This document shows, piece by piece, positions 44,297-53,900 of a DNA stretch of 64,000 bases. The DNA comes from an uncultured Collinsella sp. Lineage in GTDB: Bacteria > Actinomycetota > Coriobacteriia > Coriobacteriales > Coriobacteriaceae. The stretch spans positions 1-64,000 of the forward strand of contig UQMD01000003.1 of the NCBI GenBank assembly GCA_900542155.1, in the 5' to 3' direction. The notes below the pieces were generated by a model. That model searched no databases, had not been told where the DNA came from, and worked only from the letters and a program-made list of their open reading frames with translations. Positions within the stretch are counted from its first letter, which is position 1; every line of letters begins with the position of its first letter. The position numbers were made by a program, and so were the translations under genes.

Positions 44297-45385
44297 CTAC
44301 CTTTCCGTGCAGCTAATGCAGGGGTCGATGGTCAGGATAATCATGGGCACGTTAGCAATGAGCACGCCCTGCAGCGCATGCGTCAGACCCGCCAGGTTTT
44401 GCGACGTCGGCGTGCGCACGCGGAAACGGTCAAGGTTCTTGGTGCCGTTGCCGCGCACATAGTAATACGCCTCGCCGCGCGGCTGCTCAATCACAACCTC
44501 GCCGAGCGCGCCGTCAGCCGGCGTGAGCTTGGTGCGCCCGCCGATACCGTCGTGCGGAATCTTGCCCACAAGCTCCTTAATGATGTCCAGGGCCTGCGTG
44601 ACCTCGGCACAACGCACTTGGCAGCGGGCATAGCAGTCGCCATCGGTAGCAACGATGGGCTCAAACGCAGCCAGATCCGCATAGGCGCCGTCGCCGAACA
44701 TGCGCACGTCGTAGTCCACGCCCGAAGCGCGCCCAAACGGACCGACCATCGAAAGGTCCAGCGCGTCCTTCTTGCTGATCACGCCCACGCCATGCAGGCG
44801 CTCGCCGCAGCTGTCGTCGTCCAAAAACGTATGCACCAGGGCCTCGTAGTCGGGGCGCATGGCGTCGAGCGTTTGGACAATACCCGCCAGCTCAGAATCC
44901 TCAATATCATGCTTAAGGCCGCCGACCTCGTTAATCGAAAGGATCACGCGGCCGCCGCACGTGCTCTCAAAGATCTTGAGAATCTGCTCGCGCAGGGTCC
45001 ATGACCGATAGAACAGCGCCTCGAAGCCAAAGGCATCGGCGAGCAGGCCCAGCCACAGCAGGTGCGAGTGGATGCGCGAAAGCTCATGCAAAATGGTGCG
45101 GATATACTGCACGCGGCCGGGCACCTCGATGTCGAGCATGCGCTCGCAGGCGCTGGCGTAGCCGTAGCTGTGACCCACGGCGCAAATGCCGCAGATGCGC
45201 TCGGCGATGTAGCCAAACTGGTGCATATCGCGCTTTTCGGTGAGCTTCTCAAGGCCGCGGTGCACAAAGCCAATCTGCGGAATTGCCTCGATAACGCGGT
45301 CGTCCTCGATCACCAGGTCCAGGTGAAGCGGCTCGGGCAGCACAGGGTGCTGCGGGCCAAACGGAATAACGGAGCGGTGTGCCAT
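44297..45385 (-). CDS. echE: group 4 [NiFe] hydrogenase large subunit
   Basis: A 362-residue catalytic subunit related to EchE/HycE and NuoD. Both nickel-binding motifs are intact: RICGICAVGH (Cys65 and Cys68) and DPCISC near the C-terminus, so the Ni-Fe centre can form, unlike in true complex I. Only three or so residues follow the second motif, so the maturation endopeptidase cleavage tail appears to be absent, as in some group 4 enzymes. No hyp maturation genes are in the window. Confidence 0.92.
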   Translation of the reverse strand: MAHRSVIPFGPQHPVLPEPLHLDLVIEDDRVIEAIPQIGFVHRGLEKLTEKRDMHQFGYIAERICGICAVGHSYGYASACERMLDIEVPGRVQYIRTILHELSRIHSHLLWLGLLADAFGFEALFYRSWTLREQILKIFESTCGGRVILSINEVGGLKHDIEDSELAGIVQTLDAMRPDYEALVHTFLDDDSCGERLHGVGVISKKDALDLSMVGPFGRASGVDYDVRMFGDGAYADLAAFEPIVATDGDCYARCQVRCAEVTQALDIIKELVGKIPHDGIGGRTKLTPADGALGEVVIEQPRGEAYYYVRGNGTKNLDRFRVRTPTSQNLAGLTHALQGVLIANVPMIILTIDPCISCTER

Positions 45386-45390
45386 GGACC

Positions 45391-46110
45391 TTACGCCTCC
45401 TTTTTCTGCTTGTCGCGGGCGGCCTTGGCGGCAAGCGCCGCGCGGACCTTGGCCGCTTTCTCGGGATCCATGGCGGCGAGCTTTGCCTCCATCTCGGCAG
45501 CCTTGAGCGCGGCCTTGGCGGCAGCCTCATCGTGCTGAGCATCGGAGCCGGCAGCCGCAGCGGGCTGAGCGACGACAGCGCCCGCGGCACCGCCAGCGCC
45601 CGCGGCGCCCTCCCCCGCAGCAGCCGCAGCCGCGGCGGCCTTCTCGGCCGCAGCCTTGCGCGCCTTGGCCTCGGCGGCGGCACGGACCTTCATGGCCTTC
45701 TCGCGCGCGGCCTTCACCTCGGGCGTGATAACGCTCATGGGCTCGGCAGTCGAAACCTGGTAGAAAAAGCCCTTAAAGTCAATCTGCATATCGGTGATGG
45801 CAAGACCAAATAAGTCGTGCGCTTCGTTTTCAAACGGGAACACCGCCGGATAGTACGAGCTGATGGACGGAATCTCCTGGTACTGGTCGATGCCCTCGAC
45901 TACCAGGTTCTCAATCGCATAGCTGCCGTCCTGCGCAATATGCTCCTGAGCAGCACGAACGTTGATAAACGTATAGACTAGGCGATACGTGCCGTCGTCG
46001 ACGTTGCGCTCGGCGTGCATTTGCACAAAGCGCGCGCCGACGCCCTTGAGCGCCTGGACATGCAACAGGAGCTCGTCGATCCCAACGGTGGTATAGATAG
46101 CCTTTTGCAT
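45391..46110 (-). CDS. echD: Ech-like hydrogenase subunit, NuoC family, with Ala-rich tail
   Basis: A 239-residue protein. Residues 1-130 match the NuoC/EchD fold (ISSYYPAVFPFENEAHDLFGLAITDMQIDFKG is the diagnostic segment). Residues 135-239 form an unusual low-complexity tail of Ala, Lys, Glu and Gly, probably helical ends with a disordered middle, absent from the usual EchD. Its ATG overlaps the small-subunit stop (TAATG). Confidence 0.88.
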   Translation of the reverse strand: MQKAIYTTVGIDELLLHVQALKGVGARFVQMHAERNVDDGTYRLVYTFINVRAAQEHIAQDGSYAIENLVVEGIDQYQEIPSISSYYPAVFPFENEAHDLFGLAITDMQIDFKGFFYQVSTAEPMSVITPEVKAAREKAMKVRAAAEAKARKAAAEKAAAAAAAAGEGAAGAGGAAGAVVAQPAAAAGSDAQHDEAAAKAALKAAEMEAKLAAMDPEKAAKVRAALAAKAARDKQKKEA

Positions 46111-46685
46111 TACTCGGCCTCCTTTGCAGCGACGGGCGCGGCGGGCGTCCCAGCGGGCGTGTCGCCGGCCCCCGCAACTGCCACAAACCCGTCCTCGCCC
46201 AACTCAACGCCACCGTCCCAGGTAGCGGCACCTCCCACGGTGAGCGGGTCACCACCGGCACGCATCACGGCCTCCTTCTGGTCCAGAATGCCGCACGCCT
46301 CCACGATGGCATCGATCACGGTCTCGGGGCGGATGGCGCATCCGGGCGCGTACACGTCCACGGGAATCGCGCGGTCCACGCCGCCGATCACGTTATAGGC
46401 ATCGCGGAATACGCCGCCCGAGCACGCGCAAATGCCGCAGGCCACCACGCACTTGGGCTCGAGCATCTGGTTGTAAATCTGGCGCACGACGGGCAGGTTC
46501 TGGGCATTGACCGACCCCGTCACCAAAAAGATGTCCGCATGCTTGGGGTTGCCGGTATTGACCACGCCAAAGCGCTCCGCATCGAACAGCGGCGTGAGCG
46601 AGGCCAGCACCTCGATATCGCATCCGTTGCAGCTCGAGCCGTCGTAATGAATAACCCACGGCGAGCGCGACATTTTATGATCCAT
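46110..46685 (-). CDS. echC: group 4 [NiFe] hydrogenase small subunit
   Basis: A 191-residue NuoB/EchC-type subunit carrying the proximal 4Fe-4S cluster. The ligands are SSCNGCDIEV (Cys19, Cys22), CGICACSGG and APGCAIRP. The last ~30 residues are an Ala/Gly-rich tail like that of the next subunit. GGAGG precedes the ATG at 46685. Confidence 0.92.
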   Translation of the reverse strand: MDHKMSRSPWVIHYDGSSCNGCDIEVLASLTPLFDAERFGVVNTGNPKHADIFLVTGSVNAQNLPVVRQIYNQMLEPKCVVACGICACSGGVFRDAYNVIGGVDRAIPVDVYAPGCAIRPETVIDAIVEACGILDQKEAVMRAGGDPLTVGGAATWDGGVELGEDGFVAVAGAGDTPAGTPAAPVAAKEAE

Positions 46686-46697
46686 GGATGCCGCCTC

Positions 46698-49580
46698 CTA
46701 AATAAACACGTCAACGAGAATGGGCATAAGGTTGAGCAGACCAAACACCAGCGCCACGCCCCAGCCGAGCTTAAAGCAGCTGCGCCAGGTGCTGCGCGCG
46801 AAGGTGTTGTCGATCAGCACCTCGACAAAATACGTCGCAACCATCACGACCAGGGCTACGACCCAGCTCACCGGGTTGTCCCAGACAAAGAACATGCCCA
46901 CCCACATCAAAAACAGCACGGTCTCACACCAGTGCATAAGGGTCATCTTGGCCAGCGTACCGCCGCTCATCTCGGTGGCGACACCCTGGACAATCTCTTG
47001 ATGCGCGTGATGCGAGTACGAAAGGTCAAACGGCGACTTGCGCAGTTTGATGGTGAGCACCGCAAGCAGCGCCAAGAAAATGGGCGCACTGTACGCGATG
47101 ATGGGCGCCGACTGCCCGGTTACGGCGATGGAGTCGAAGCTATCGGTGGCGAGATACAGACCCACGCTCATCAGCAGAACGGCGGGCTCGTAGCTCATAA
47201 CCTGCAGCAGCTCGCGGTCGGCGCCAACCTGGGCAAACGGGCTTTGCGTCGAGGCGGACGCCAACACCACAAAGATCGCGGCGAGCGTCACCATAAAAGC
47301 GCATAACAGCGTGTTGGAACCCGACACAAAGATGCCGCCGCCCACCACGGTAAAGATGAGCGCGCACGCCATGTAGGTATCATCCATGGTGTTTACGCTG
47401 GCAGGGGCCTTGCGCAGGAGCTTGGCCACATCGTAGAACGGTTGCAGCAGGCGCGGACCAACGCGGCCCTGCATGCGGGCCGAAAGCTTGCGGTCAACGC
47501 CGTCGATCAAACCGCCCACAAGCGGCGCAATCAGGGCAAACGCCACGGTACCAATAAATATGCCCACGACGCCCGAACCTTCAAAATACTTACCGCGCAG
47601 CACCGAGGGCGCGCTCATGGCAAGTCTCTCGGGCCCGATCCACGCGCAGCACAGCAGCGCAAACAAGATAATGCTGCAGCACACGACGCTGCCCGCGGGG
47701 CCGATACGCTTCTCGCCAAGGGCGTCCTCCGAGTACCAATTGCGCTTTTCGGCCTTCACCTCGTGACCCATCGAGCCACGGAAATGGCGGTAATTGTCGG
47801 TCCCCACGCCCGAAAGATATACGTTTACGTGCGGCTTGTTGCTCACGCGGAATGAAGTCAGCAGCACCACGGCAATAAACGCCACGATAACCACCATCAG
47901 ATACATGGCATCCTTGCCAATAACGTACGGCACGCGGCCAAACACCATGGCCAAGTAAGGCGACACCAGACCGCTCGAGATAACCGGGAACGCCACGCAA
48001 CACAGAATCAGCAGCGCGGCGATGGTGTTGAGCGCCATCCATTCGGTCTTATGGACATTGACCTCAACGTTTTGAGCCGTGGGATCGACGCCCGAAAGCT
48101 TGGCAAGCCACTTGCCCCAGAAGAAGAACGTCGCGGCCGAGCCAAAAGCAAGCACCATGATCATGAGCACGTTGCCGGTCTGCGCAAACGCCACCAGGGC
48201 GCCCCACTTGGACACGAGCATGCCAAACGGCGCCACAAACATGCCCATGATGCCCAGCATCATCAGGCGCGTCAGGTGCGGCATGCGGCTAAACATACCG
48301 TCCATGTCCTCGATATTGCGGCTGCCGATATGATGCTCGGCGGTGCCCACGCACAGGAATAGCAGCGACTTGGCCACCGTGTGGAACAGGATCAGGAAGA
48401 TGGCCGCCCATACGGCCTCGGGCGCGCCGACGCCCAGGCAGGCACTGATGAGGCCCAAGTTGGAGATGGTGGAGTACGCGAGCACGCGTTTGGCGTTGCT
48501 CTGCGAGATGTCCATGAGGGCAGCGAGCAAAAACGTGATGGCACCCACACTCGTGACCATAAAGCCGGTCACGGGATAGATAGCATAGAGCGGGCTCAGC
48601 TTGACCATCAGGAACACGCCGGCTTTGACCATGGTGGACGAGTGCAGCAGAGCGCTCGTAGGAGTGGGGGCAACCATAGCACCAAGCAGCCAGGTATGGA
48701 ACGGCATCTGCGCGGCCTTGGTGAGCGCGGCAAGCGACAGCAGGACGACTGGCATCACCAGTAGCGCAGATTGCGCGGTACCAGCGCCGGCAAGATCGAT
48801 CATGCCCGAGATGGTCAGCGGCATGCCGTTAACGTGCAAGAACATAAGCCCCGCCAAAAACGCGATGCCGCCCAGCATGTTGAGGATGATCTGGGTGAAG
48901 GCGTTTTTAATGGCCTCGGGCGTGCGCGTGTAGCCAATCATAAGGAACGAACACACGGTGGTGATTTCCCAGCCGCAGAACAGCCACTCCAGGTTATCGC
49001 TCGTCACGATGACAAACATGGCCGAGAGGAACAGGAACATAAGCGCCAGGAACTGCGGGCGACGGTCGGGCGCGGTCTGCCCGCGCAGCGCTGCCTCGTG
49101 CTCGTCGTGCGCCTGGAAGTCCTTCATGTAGCCCAAGGCATACACGCAGATCAGACTGCCGACGATGCCGACGGCGAGGACCATAATCACGCTCATGTAG
49201 TCTAGGTAGAGCGGCGTCGCCGTGACGGCTTCGGCCGCGGGCAGTGTCATGGCTGCAAAGGCGAGCGAGCCCACCAGCTGGATTATGCCGAGCACCGTGG
49301 TGAGCGCGTTCCTATATTTGTACGCGTTGTACAGGATGACGGCGCACAGGATGACGTCGATGACGGAGCTGATGACGGAGAGCATGTGCGAGGTGCCCGG
49401 TGCCACCTCGAAGCTCTGCGGACCCGTGCCAAAAAACATGACGGCGACTACAACCGTCACCGCCATAATGATGCCGGAGCCTATGAGCCCCACCGCGTCG
49501 CGGGCTCGGTCACCGCGCGCAAGCAGCATGCCCAGCGCCGGTACCAGCGGAAACAGGGTAAGGAAATACAGTAGCGTCAT
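46698..49580 (-). CDS. fused membrane subunits of Ech-like hydrogenase (NuoL-like + NuoH-like)
   Basis: A 960-residue integral membrane protein. Residues 1 to about 640 are an antiporter-like NuoL/HyfB/EchA subunit with about 16 segments and the proton-channel motifs (WLFCGWEITTVCSFLMIGY with Glu; LTKAAQMPFHTWLLGAM with Lys; HTVAKSLLFL). From about 660 on it becomes a NuoH/HyfC/EchB-type subunit (MQGRVGPRLLQPFYDVAKLLRK; YEPAVLLMSVGLY; KLRKSPFDLSYSHHAHQEIVQG). No stop, start or ribosome-binding site separates the two, so this is a natural fusion. First gene of the operon; ion pumping coupled to H2 formation from reduced ferredoxin is the expected role. Confidence 0.9.
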   Translation of the reverse strand: MTLLYFLTLFPLVPALGMLLARGDRARDAVGLIGSGIIMAVTVVVAVMFFGTGPQSFEVAPGTSHMLSVISSVIDVILCAVILYNAYKYRNALTTVLGIIQLVGSLAFAAMTLPAAEAVTATPLYLDYMSVIMVLAVGIVGSLICVYALGYMKDFQAHDEHEAALRGQTAPDRRPQFLALMFLFLSAMFVIVTSDNLEWLFCGWEITTVCSFLMIGYTRTPEAIKNAFTQIILNMLGGIAFLAGLMFLHVNGMPLTISGMIDLAGAGTAQSALLVMPVVLLSLAALTKAAQMPFHTWLLGAMVAPTPTSALLHSSTMVKAGVFLMVKLSPLYAIYPVTGFMVTSVGAITFLLAALMDISQSNAKRVLAYSTISNLGLISACLGVGAPEAVWAAIFLILFHTVAKSLLFLCVGTAEHHIGSRNIEDMDGMFSRMPHLTRLMMLGIMGMFVAPFGMLVSKWGALVAFAQTGNVLMIMVLAFGSAATFFFWGKWLAKLSGVDPTAQNVEVNVHKTEWMALNTIAALLILCCVAFPVISSGLVSPYLAMVFGRVPYVIGKDAMYLMVVIVAFIAVVLLTSFRVSNKPHVNVYLSGVGTDNYRHFRGSMGHEVKAEKRNWYSEDALGEKRIGPAGSVVCCSIILFALLCCAWIGPERLAMSAPSVLRGKYFEGSGVVGIFIGTVAFALIAPLVGGLIDGVDRKLSARMQGRVGPRLLQPFYDVAKLLRKAPASVNTMDDTYMACALIFTVVGGGIFVSGSNTLLCAFMVTLAAIFVVLASASTQSPFAQVGADRELLQVMSYEPAVLLMSVGLYLATDSFDSIAVTGQSAPIIAYSAPIFLALLAVLTIKLRKSPFDLSYSHHAHQEIVQGVATEMSGGTLAKMTLMHWCETVLFLMWVGMFFVWDNPVSWVVALVVMVATYFVEVLIDNTFARSTWRSCFKLGWGVALVFGLLNLMPILVDVFI

Positions 49581-49860
49581 ACCATCACTCCCCCATGCAA
49601 AAACGCTGCAATTGTTTAACGTTATAGCTCAGTTGAGGAGTAGCGGCGGCAGGTTTTCGGTCAACTGAGGAGTTTTAGGCGTACGGGGTAAGGGCACGTC
49701 CGCTTTGGAGCAGAGGGGCGACTTTCCTTGCCACAGCGACGGGCGCACGGGCCACTGCGTGCGGTTTATTAACCACTTTGGAGGATGTTCCGGCAGGCTC
49801 GCGGCGGTCCAAAAAGTTGGTGCGGCAAGAAAAATGCGCCCCCGTGGGCGCACCCTCTTG
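49581..49860. other. intergenic region upstream of the hydrogenase operon
   Basis: Holds the hydrogenase promoter, for which TATAAC near 49630 on the minus strand is the best -10 candidate, and two related motifs, CAGTTGAGGAG (about 49631) and CAACTGAGGAG (about 49662). The rest shows no coding signal. Confidence 0.35.
49831..49854 (-). terminator. terminator of the HTH gene
   Basis: On the minus strand TGCGCCC and GGGCGCA form a stem followed by TTTTTCTT, just beyond the stop at 49861. Confidence 0.8.
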
Positions 49861-50256
49861 CTACTCTGCCTGCTTAACGCGCGGCTTGCGACCGCGCGGC
49901 TTATCGACCAGCGCCGCCTCGCCGCCATCGCGATACTGACGACACCAAGCCTTGACCGAAGACTCGCTGGGAATCTTGTGCTTGATCATGGCCTCGCGAA
50001 CCGTCAGGCCGTTTTCCAGGCGATCCTTTACCACGGCGAGCTTGACGTCATACGAATACGTGCGGTGATGCGAGCCCGCGTTGAGCACGGCGTCGGCACC
50101 GCCCACGGCATATGCGCGGGCCCACTGACGAGCCGTGGCCTGGGGAATGCCGAGCTCCGCAGCGAGGGCGCGATGACCGACCCCCTCTTGGAGGACCTCG
50201 ACGGCGCGCTGCCTAACCTCGGGCGCATGCGTGCGAGTCCTTGTTGCTTCTGACAT
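49861..50256 (-). CDS. helix-turn-helix protein resembling IS150/IS3 OrfA
   Basis: A 131-residue protein with two helix-turn-helix units: residues ~12-55 (RQRAVEVLQEGVGHRALAAELGIPQATARQWARAY) and ~65-115 (VVKDRLENGLTVREAMIKHKIPSESSVKAWCRQYRDGG), ending in a basic tail. The pair is like the first reading frame of IS150-type transposons, but no DDE transposase frame follows and no terminal repeats were seen. It has its own terminator. It may be a decayed insertion or a captured DNA-binding protein. The start at 50256 is chosen on sequence; a GTG at 50265 is possible. Confidence 0.7.
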   Translation of the reverse strand: MSEATRTRTHAPEVRQRAVEVLQEGVGHRALAAELGIPQATARQWARAYAVGGADAVLNAGSHHRTYSYDVKLAVVKDRLENGLTVREAMIKHKIPSESSVKAWCRQYRDGGEAALVDKPRGRKPRVKQAE

Positions 50257-50530
50257 ACCTGCCACTTCTTAGCCTTAACCGTTAATCTGCTTTCTTACGT
50301 GCATGTTAAATAGTAGCATTTTGCTGTTTGCGCGTAACAGTTAATTGAAAATCGCAACATCGGCATCTGGGCATTTGCCATTAATTTGTAACAGTTCTTT
50401 AGGTTTTATTTACGCAGCTAGTTGGCTCGCGGCTCATTGACGGTGTTTTACCAACCAGATTGGTATCTTTTTGTTTGGCTGGTATGGTTTGTGCAATTAT
50501 CAATCCCTCGTCAGCCCGCATCTAACATGT

Positions 50531-50589
50531 CAGCTTTCCACTTAACTTTCCAGCTTTCCACCTTAGGTGTTAAGTTAAGTGGAAAGTTG
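50531..50589. repeat. inverted repeat with 18-bp arms
   Basis: CAGCTTTCCACTTAACTT (50531-50548) and AAGTTAAGTGGAAAGTTG (50572-50589) are complementary except at one position. A second CAGCTTTCCA at 50551 lies in the loop. Confidence 0.65.
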
Positions 50590-50638
50590 AAAAGATGGTG
50601 GGAAGTTGGGAAAGCTAAAACGCCTTTCTCCAGCGGCG

Positions 50639-50846
50639 GCTGGACAGTTAGTTCAGATTCGTATTTTTTGACAGCGCCGAAACTATTTTCCGACCCCCTG
50701 AGAAACCCCGTTGGCGGCTCATTGAATGCAAATCGGGCTCTTATCGACCAGCCAACCGTAGTTCTGGACTGTTTTTTGCTCCAAAACGAGTGCCTGATGA
50801 CTCTGCTGTGGTCTGGGATTATACGAATCTGAACTAACTGTCCAGC
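50639..50846. repeat. 208-bp element with perfect 26-bp inverted arms
   Basis: GCTGGACAGTTAGTTCAGAT (start of left arm) and its exact complement at the right end bound a 156-bp centre with no convincing gene. It has the size and form of a MITE. The rest of 50257-50638 is AT-richer non-coding DNA with no other feature I can support. Confidence 0.75.
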
Positions 50847-50880
50847 GGGGTCTACAAACAGGCCTGCGCCGACAAGAAAA

Positions 50881-50908
50881 GGGGCGGCAACTGGATGATT
50901 GCCGCCCC
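50881..50908 (-). terminator. terminator of the giant surface protein gene
   Basis: GGGGCGGCAA and TTGCCGCCCC form a 10-bp stem followed on the minus strand by TTTTCTTG, 9 bases after the stop. Confidence 0.85.
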
Positions 50909-50916
50909 TTGCGTGG

Positions 50917-53900
50917 CTAGTTGGATCCGTGGGGAATACCCTGGGTGTTGATGCGCGCCAGCGTGTATGTCACGTAGTCAGAGTTCGTATAGTCAGCGAG
51001 GTTGCTGACGTTGACCGGCGTGTCGTTTACGCCGCCACCGGACATATGGGCTGTTAACACCAGGCGGTAGTTGGCATAGGTCTGACCAGCCGTCTCAACA
51101 TCGGTGTTCACCTTAACGCGGAAGGCATGCTTAAAGGCAAGGCTGTTATCGTCGCGCGTGGCAAATAAGCCACCAGTCTTGTTGTCGGTAAATTCGTAGC
51201 TGCGGTGATCGGCACTTAAAGTGCCCGTGGCCAGCTTGCCGCCAGCGAGCACCGCAATGTACTCCGTAATGTACTTCGAGATATCATCGTCGACCGGATC
51301 ATAATCGCCATCATCTTTGCGCCGCTGCAAGCTCAGCGAATAAGTCACTTTGGTGGCACGGGAAATCATCGCGTCAGCGCCCGACAGCTTGGAAAGATCA
51401 TACGTTCCCACCAAAGCAATCGTGCCATCAGCCGACTTGAGGTCATCGATGTTAATGCCCAGCTGCGACTTCTTGGAAGCCTCGAGCGCAATAGTCGACG
51501 CGCCTACATCCATGCGGTAGTAGCCAGCTTTACCATCGGTGTATGCCGAGTTGCTACTGGTGCTGAGCGTATCGTCGTGCGTAGAAAGGTACGCGCGGTA
51601 GTTGGGCTTGGTGTACTTATCGCTGCCGCCATTCTGCGAAGCAGCAATACCAGCCTGGCACGCAGGCTCCGTCATGGTGAGATCCGCCTTCATAGTGATG
51701 GTGAAGGCGTTACCGTGATTCTTGGCGATCTCGCGCAGGCCCGACATATCGATGGACTTGCCGTTAGCGTCGGCCAACACGAGCGACATGTCGCCGCCAC
51801 TCGTGCTCTTCCAGGCAAGCCCCGACACCACCGGAGTCTTTGTCACGCCGGCCGGAGTCCAGCCCGACCCATTCCAGGTGTAGTAGTTCTCGCCCACCTT
51901 AACGTAAAACGCGTAGCTGCCCTGCGTGCCCGTGGGGTATCCCACCGAGCCCGCGATGGCGCCATCGTGATAGGTGACAAGCGATGAATCGATCTGGTAG
52001 TACAGCGCGTCGGAGCTCGTGTATTGCTGGTTCGAGTCGAACGTTACGATGTCGCTCACGTCCATGGAAAGCGGATAGGTGGCATCTTTGAGCTCCATCT
52101 TGCTGATGTTGTCCTTGTTGTCGATAAGGTTGTGCGCGTAGTTGGATGCCACGCTGTAGGTCGAGGCCGTATTCTGATGCCCATCCTCGGCAGCCTTGCC
52201 GTCAGCTGCGGTCTTGTTGCGCAGCAGGTAGTTGATGTGTTCGTTCAGGCTCGTGTCCACCGTGGTGGCGGTGTAGCCGTTGACGCCCGCGGAGCCCGCC
52301 GGCGTGCGCACCACCAAGTAGAAGTTCTCGCTCTTGGGATCTTCCCTGGCAACGGAGAGCTTATAGAATGTGCCCGCCGTGTCGGAAGAAGTGCGTGCGC
52401 GGTAGTACGCGCCATCGACCTTGGCGCCAGCTGTCTTCGTGAGCTCGGCCTGGCTCATGCGCTCGACCTCGGCATCGGTGAGCTTGACCCAGGCGCCATC
52501 CTTATCCTCCTTGGCCTCCACGCCCACGGTTTCGCTCAGCCACGGCTCGGTGTAATAGGCCTTGTTGCTAGCGTCCACAAAGTCGGTGAGCTTGACCGAC
52601 ACCGCTCCGCCCGCGCCCACTGCGTAGTGATATTCGCGGCTGTTGTTGGCCGTGTCCACGAGCGTAAGTTGCGTGCCCTCGGGCAGCGTGGCACCAAAGG
52701 TGATGCTCTTGTTGAGCGACCCCATGGAGCCGCCAGCTTCGAGCAGTGTATTCCAGCCGTAATCGACCGCCTCGCCCCGGGCGCTGCCATAGGTCCAGGT
52801 AAGGTAGCCGGTCATGGTGTCGCCGCTGCTCACAAGCACGTGCTTGTCGTATTTAGTCGCATAGTCGGAAGCCTTAAAGTTCGCACCTTCGGAGTAGGTA
52901 GCGGTGAAGTCAATCTCGAGCATGCGCTTGACGATGATGGGCACCTGCACGCGGTAGCTCTGGCCGGCTTCGCTAAAGGTGGCGGTGAGCAGCGTAAAGC
53001 GCCCCTGCTCGTTGTCCCAGTCGGTACTCGCGCGGAAGGTCATGGAACTCGTGCCGTTGTTGAGCACCTTGAGTGTGGGCGTTTGCGAGGCGTCTGCATC
53101 CTTGACGAAAACGCCGTCCTTCAGCGAGAAGACCTCGGCGGTAGCGCTCACGTGTGTGGTACTGCCGTTGAGGCGGCGGGCATCGGAAAAGCCTCCGTTG
53201 GTCACGATGTTCAGGTAGCTCTCCACCGTCGTCGTGTCGTTGCCCGGAATCACGAGTACGGAGAAGTCAGTTTTGGCCTTCTTGCCCGAAGTAATGTTGT
53301 TAGCGTTATAGGTGCTACGCGAGCTGTCCGCGCTATAGGTGCTCGTGTTTTGGTATGCGCCGGCATCGTTGATACCGCCGATATTGGTGTAGGTGTAGCG
53401 ACCGTCGACGTTGTTCCCCGCCTGGCTCTGGATGGTTGCCGCGGTTTCGATGGCGGCGCCGTCGCCAAACAGATTGCGGTCGGTGGTGTCGGTGTCGGAT
53501 GCACGCACCGCCAGAGAGCTCACGGGACTCGTGGTCACGTACGGACTTGATGCCGTGGTAGCGGTATCGTCCACGCCGTAGAGCGTTGTGTCCCCGTCGG
53601 GCGCGGCAAGGTTGCCGTTGTAGTCGCCGAAGGCAATATAAGTTTTCTTGTTAACAGCGGTCGTATTGGGCGTGTAAACCATCGGCGGCAAGTCGCTCGT
53701 GGTCTTGCCACTACCGGGCTTTACTTCCACGCCCGCTGCGGAAAGGCTGTACTGTTTTTCTCTTGTGTCGACCTCGCCCAAGAGCACACCCTGGGTTTTG
53801 CCCGCATTGTAGCTATTGCTGTCCATGAGCACGTTTACCAGATGGAACTGGCCGCGCCCATCACCCGCAATGCCGCCGTTGGACCTTCCGCTAAACGTGG

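Noticed and set aside
49861..50256. Complete insertion sequence around the HTH gene
   Set aside because: No transposase catalytic frame, terminal inverted repeats or target duplication could be identified.
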